Of a stretch of 23,176 bases of DNA, positions 22,979-23,176 are shown piece by piece. This DNA is from a virus. The stretch covers positions 1 through 23,176 of the IMG/VR virus record IMGVR_UViG_3300040806_000349; one strand, given 5' to 3'. The notes below the pieces were generated by a model, which made no database searches, was not told the origin of the DNA, and worked only from the letters and a program-made list of their open reading frames with translations. Within the stretch, counting starts at the first letter, position 1, and each line of letters opens with the position of its first letter. A program made the position numbers and the translations under genes.

Positions 22979-23176
22979 TGGCAGATACAGTTACAACTCA
23001 AACCATATCAGATACATCTGGTATAAAGTATGTAGTTAAATTGACTAACATATCAGATGGTACTGGAGAAACTTTAGTAAAAAAAATAGACGCTTCAGCG
23101 TTAACTTTTATGACCGAAGATGGTAATAGAAAGTTAAGTAAGATATGGTATTCAGTAAATACTAACAATAATAAAT
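22978..23176 (+). CDS. Virion structural-type protein, N-terminal 66 residues (runs off right edge)
   Basis: The frame opens with ATG overlapping the previous stop and stays open to the window end. The visible part begins MADTVTTQTISDTSGIKYVV, continues KLTNISDGTGETLVKKIDASAL and reaches RKLSKIWYSVN. I associate this pattern (DTVTTQT, LTNxSDGTGET, KIDxSAL, KIWY) with a small beta-rich virion protein family common in marine phages. The C-terminal part is missing, so length and role cannot be judged. AGGAGAAG in the end of the preceding gene serves as ribosome-binding site. Confidence 0.65.
   Translation, partial: MADTVTTQTISDTSGIKYVVKLTNISDGTGETLVKKIDASALTFMTEDGNRKLSKIWYSVNTNNNK

Noticed and set aside
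1-23176. tRNA genes, integrase or attachment sites
   Set aside because: I saw no cloverleaf-like segments in the intergenic gaps and no recombinase; all gaps are short and explained by promoters, leaders or terminators.

Overview
The window comes from a lytic, T4-like (Straboviridae/Kyanoviridae-type) marine myovirus with an AT-rich genome. The evidence is the conserved T4 morphogenesis order neck gp13, neck gp14, tail-sheath stabiliser gp15, small terminase gp16, large terminase gp17, tail sheath gp18, tail tube gp19, portal gp20. These genes are preceded by T4-type late promoters (NATAAATA). The fibre genes and the small conserved 'MAHFAKL' protein are of the kind seen in cyanophages and pelagiphages. 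The host cannot be read from the sequence. Low GC and the marine gene types would fit an alphaproteobacterial or other small-genome marine Gram-negative host; the encoded outer-membrane receptor requires a Gram-negative one.

Layout. (1) Positions 1-582 (minus, cut by the window edge) encode the signal peptide and plug domain of a BtuB-like TonB-dependent receptor. Its 5' leader (583-690) folds as a cobalamin riboswitch. From memory it is nearly identical to the env8 hydroxocobalamin riboswitch, a crystallised RNA known from marine metagenome sequence. A sigma70-like promoter overlapping a perfect 22-bp palindrome lies just upstream. (2) A divergent late promoter serves a small virion-type protein (756-1097), predicted to be made from a leaderless mRNA. 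(3) Positions 1094-4497 (minus) hold two coupled two-domain enzymes: a GT-A glycosyltransferase fused to a methyltransferase, and a GT4 fused to a GT2. A palindromic late promoter at 4526-4537 faces both ways, toward these enzymes and toward the fibres. (4) Positions 4614-13277 are a fibre/adhesin cluster. It has three collagen-like (Gly-X-Y) fibre proteins, one with a C-terminal cupredoxin-like domain keeping all four type-1 copper ligands. It also has a virion protein, a large fibre ending in a polyglycine-rich adhesin-like domain, and a small conserved protein. Strong terminator and tandem late-promoter signals lie within it. (5) Positions 13311-22351 are the neck, packaging, tail and portal block, including a 59-codon gene squeezed between gp14 and gp15. 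(6) Positions 22372-23176 hold small genes after the portal: two possible prohead-core genes and the start of a virion protein, cut by the window edge.

How it fits together. The right half builds and fills the capsid and the contractile tail. The middle builds the host-recognition apparatus. The minus-strand glycosyltransferases could decorate either the Ser/Thr-rich fibres or the host surface. The B12-receptor gene with its own ligand-sensing RNA looks like an auxiliary function used during infection, either for vitamin uptake or for changing the host surface. It is the most unusual part of the window.
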